This document shows positions 6,007 through 7,532 of a DNA stretch of 7,532 bases, one piece after another. Within the stretch, counting starts at the first letter, position 1, and each line of letters starts with the position of its first letter. The translations under genes were made by a program, and so were the position numbers. The notes under the pieces were generated by a model. The model was not told the DNA's origin and did no database searches. It worked only from the letters and a program-made list of their open reading frames with translations. The stretch lies in NCBI GenBank assembly GCA_016840905.1, contig JAEORM010000026.1:1-7532 (forward strand). The letters run 5' to 3'. The DNA is from Candidatus Gerdarchaeota archaeon. Lineage in GTDB: Archaea; Asgardarchaeota; Heimdallarchaeia; JABLTI01.

Positions 6007-7113
6007 ATGAGCCAATTTAAAAACATCCCCCATATACCAACTTCAGAAAAATTGGCTGATATGATATTTTCTAAATTGAAAAAGATTCAAATGGATCCAC
6101 TTAAAACAAAGCAAAAACGTCGCTCAGATTTTTCATTTTATAAAACCCTTTATTTCAGACAATTCAGATATCTTTTTCCTGAAATTGAGAATCAATTAAT
6201 GACCATTGTTAATAATTTCCCAATTATTGATGCTCTTCATCCATTTCATAAAGAATTAATTGATGTTTTATTTGGAGTTGAAAAATTACAAATTTCACTT
6301 TCGAGAATTAATAATACCCGATGGGCTTTACGTAGTATTGAAAGAGAAGTTTCAAAGAAACTAGGAAGAAGTACAACCGCTGATGAAGCTAAAAAAATTA
6401 GAAGTGAAACAATAGGTCGTGTTGGTTCTACACTCAAGAAATTAAGTGAACCACTCAATGATCTAATAGAAGCTAAAATTCAGTTATCAAAATTACCAGA
6501 TTTCAATCTTAATGAAAAAACAATCGCTTTTGCTGGTCCACCTAATGCAGGTAAATCTAGTTTTGTAAAGTTAATTTCAACAGGAACACCGGAAATAGCT
6601 TCTTATCCGTTTACTACAAAAGAATTAATCTGTGGTCATAGAAAAGAGCAATTTACTTCTTATCAACTACTTGATACTCCTGGTTTATTAGATAGACCAT
6701 TAAATGAAAGAAATAACATTGAAATGAAAAGTATTTTAGCTTTGAAATATCTAGCAGATAGTATTATTTTCCTTTATGATCCAACTGAGGATGCTCCACT
6801 TACTCTTGAACATCAACAAAATTTACTTAATAATATAAAAGAAAAATTTTCAGAAATTCCTATTTATATTTTTATTAACAAAGGCGATATTTTATCAGAA
6901 GAACAGCTAAAACAAGTCTTTCAAAAAATTGGGGAACATCGAGTGATAGCTACTGTAGAATCTAATAAATCATTATTAGAAGAAATTATCCAAGAAATTT
7001 TGACCAAAATCCCTGAGAAAAAACCTTATGCCCCTGAAAAGAAAAAGAAAGAACCTGAATTAGAAGGTAAAATCAAGAAAGAAGATAACATCGAGTGGAT
7101 ATTTTTTGACTGA
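6007..7113 (+). CDS. NOG1-family GTPase (OBG/NOG1-like, large-subunit assembly)
   Basis: This 368-residue protein probably acts in 50S ribosomal subunit assembly, as its eukaryotic homologue Nog1 does in 60S maturation. The N-terminal helical NOG1 domain (about 1-170) is recognisable from FKNIP, the basic YKTLYFRQFR segment, the HPFHKELIDVLF stretch corresponding to HPFYADLMNVLY of Nog1, and a GRVGSTLKK region before the G domain. G-domain motifs: G1 GPPNAGKSS (177-185), a switch I region with PFTTKE, G3 DTPG (223-226), and G4 NKGD (291-294). G1 has GPPN where GYPN is usual. The C-terminus is a Lys/Glu-rich tail of about 30 residues ending in aromatic and acidic residues, possibly an RNA or protein contact. 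The start at ATG 6007 is preferred over GTG 5998. The gene is one base from rtcA, consistent with an RNA-related operon. The family is secure; the exact ribosomal role is inferred from homology. Confidence 0.9.
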   Translation: MSQFKNIPHIPTSEKLADMIFSKLKKIQMDPLKTKQKRRSDFSFYKTLYFRQFRYLFPEIENQLMTIVNNFPIIDALHPFHKELIDVLFGVEKLQISLSRINNTRWALRSIEREVSKKLGRSTTADEAKKIRSETIGRVGSTLKKLSEPLNDLIEAKIQLSKLPDFNLNEKTIAFAGPPNAGKSSFVKLISTGTPEIASYPFTTKELICGHRKEQFTSYQLLDTPGLLDRPLNERNNIEMKSILALKYLADSIIFLYDPTEDAPLTLEHQQNLLNNIKEKFSEIPIYIFINKGDILSEEQLKQVFQKIGEHRVIATVESNKSLLEEIIQEILTKIPEKKPYAPEKKKKEPELEGKIKKEDNIEWIFFD

Positions 7114-7114
7114 T

Positions 7115-7532
7115 TTGGTAAAAATAGATGGTAGTATGCTTGAAGGTGGTGGTTCAATCATTCGAAACGCCATTGCTTTATCTGCTATATATCAAAAGCC
7201 TGTTGAGATTTACAATATACGCGCAAAACGATCTAAACCAGGTTTGAGAAATCAGCATACATTTGCAGTTAAAACTATTGGGGAGATTTGTGATGCAGAA
7301 ATGACTGGTGTAGAGATTGGTTCTAGCAAAGTTACTTTTTATCCTGGAAAGATTTGCGGAGGGGAGTATAAAATCGATGTTCAAACAGCAGGAAGCATTA
7401 CTTTAATTCTACAAGCATTAATTCCTGTTGCTGCTTATGCAAATATTCCTACCAAATTTTTACTTAAAGGAGGAACTGATGTTCCAATGGCTCCTCCACT
7501 AGATTTTGTAAAGTATGTATATCTTCCTCTGA
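7115..7532 (+). CDS. rtcA: RNA 3'-terminal phosphate cyclase, 5' part (3' end outside the window)
   Basis: The enzyme converts an RNA 3'-phosphate into a 2',3'-cyclic phosphate using ATP through an adenylated histidine intermediate. The 139 codons present show the family landmarks: VKIDGSMLEGGG at the start, NIRAKRSKPGLRNQH, a GEICDAE segment, TAGSITLILQALIP, and GGTDVPMAPPLDF. The catalytic histidine of RtcA lies near the C-terminus and falls outside the window, so activity cannot be confirmed. The usual EGGGQ appears here as EGGGS. The TTG at 7115 places the conserved DGS motif at residues 5-7 as in relatives. A TTG at 7106 and an ATG at 7136 are alternatives, but the ATG would remove the conserved first strand. 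The start is one base after the GTPase stop, without a visible Shine-Dalgarno site, so translation probably depends on coupling to the upstream gene. Confidence 0.9.
   Translation, partial: MVKIDGSMLEGGGSIIRNAIALSAIYQKPVEIYNIRAKRSKPGLRNQHTFAVKTIGEICDAEMTGVEIGSSKVTFYPGKICGGEYKIDVQTAGSITLILQALIPVAAYANIPTKFLLKGGTDVPMAPPLDFVKYVYLPL

Noticed and set aside
7178..7384. Minus-strand open frame opposite rtcA
   Set aside because: The plus strand here encodes unmistakable RtcA motifs, so this is a shadow.

Overview
The window is an AT-rich (by eye, about one third G+C), gene-dense stretch with every supported gene on the plus strand. It looks archaeal. The best evidence is a NOG1-type GTPase carrying the long N-terminal domain known from archaea and eukaryotes. 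Supporting evidence is a nitrilase that closely resembles the Pyrococcus PH0642 type, an RNA 3'-phosphate cyclase beginning with TTG, and a TATA-like box about 26 bases upstream of a TTG codon, as in leaderless archaeal transcripts. The lineage cannot be fixed from the sequence. An AT-rich mesophilic archaeon, for example an Asgard group, is plausible but unproven.

Layout: (1) 1-1652, the 3' part of a copper-type P1B ATPase (copA), cut by the left edge. (2) 1653-1782, a regulatory gap with an 8-bp inverted repeat enclosing a TATA-like box. (3) 1783-3944, two tandem genes for paralogous zinc-ribbon membrane proteins, translationally linked and followed by a hairpin plus T-run terminator. (4) 4083-4907, a nitrilase-superfamily hydrolase whose ribosome-binding site lies in the loop of a perfect 9-bp inverted repeat. 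(5) 4981-5901, an extended short-chain dehydrogenase/epimerase. (6) 5902-6006, a gap with a TATA-like stretch and a 10-bp direct repeat. (7) 6007-7113, a NOG1-family GTPase, and from 7115 the start of rtcA, cut by the right edge.

How the genes may work together: the two zinc-ribbon proteins are very probably one functional unit. Their four N-terminal cysteines have the same residue numbers, and their transmembrane hairpins start within two residues of each other. They share motifs between these points and their reading frames nearly touch. The NOG1-like GTPase and rtcA are separated by one base and probably form an RNA-related transcription unit (large-subunit assembly and RNA end processing). 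The nitrilase and the dehydrogenase are probably co-transcribed, but their substrates cannot be read from the sequence. No link is visible between the copper pump and the genes after it.

The least explained items are the zinc-ribbon membrane pair and the regulatory structures. An ATTATCTA half-site occurs in front of both the nitrilase and the GTPase genes. No CRISPR array, tRNA, rRNA or mobile element was seen, and no stretch longer than 300 bases lacks a gene.
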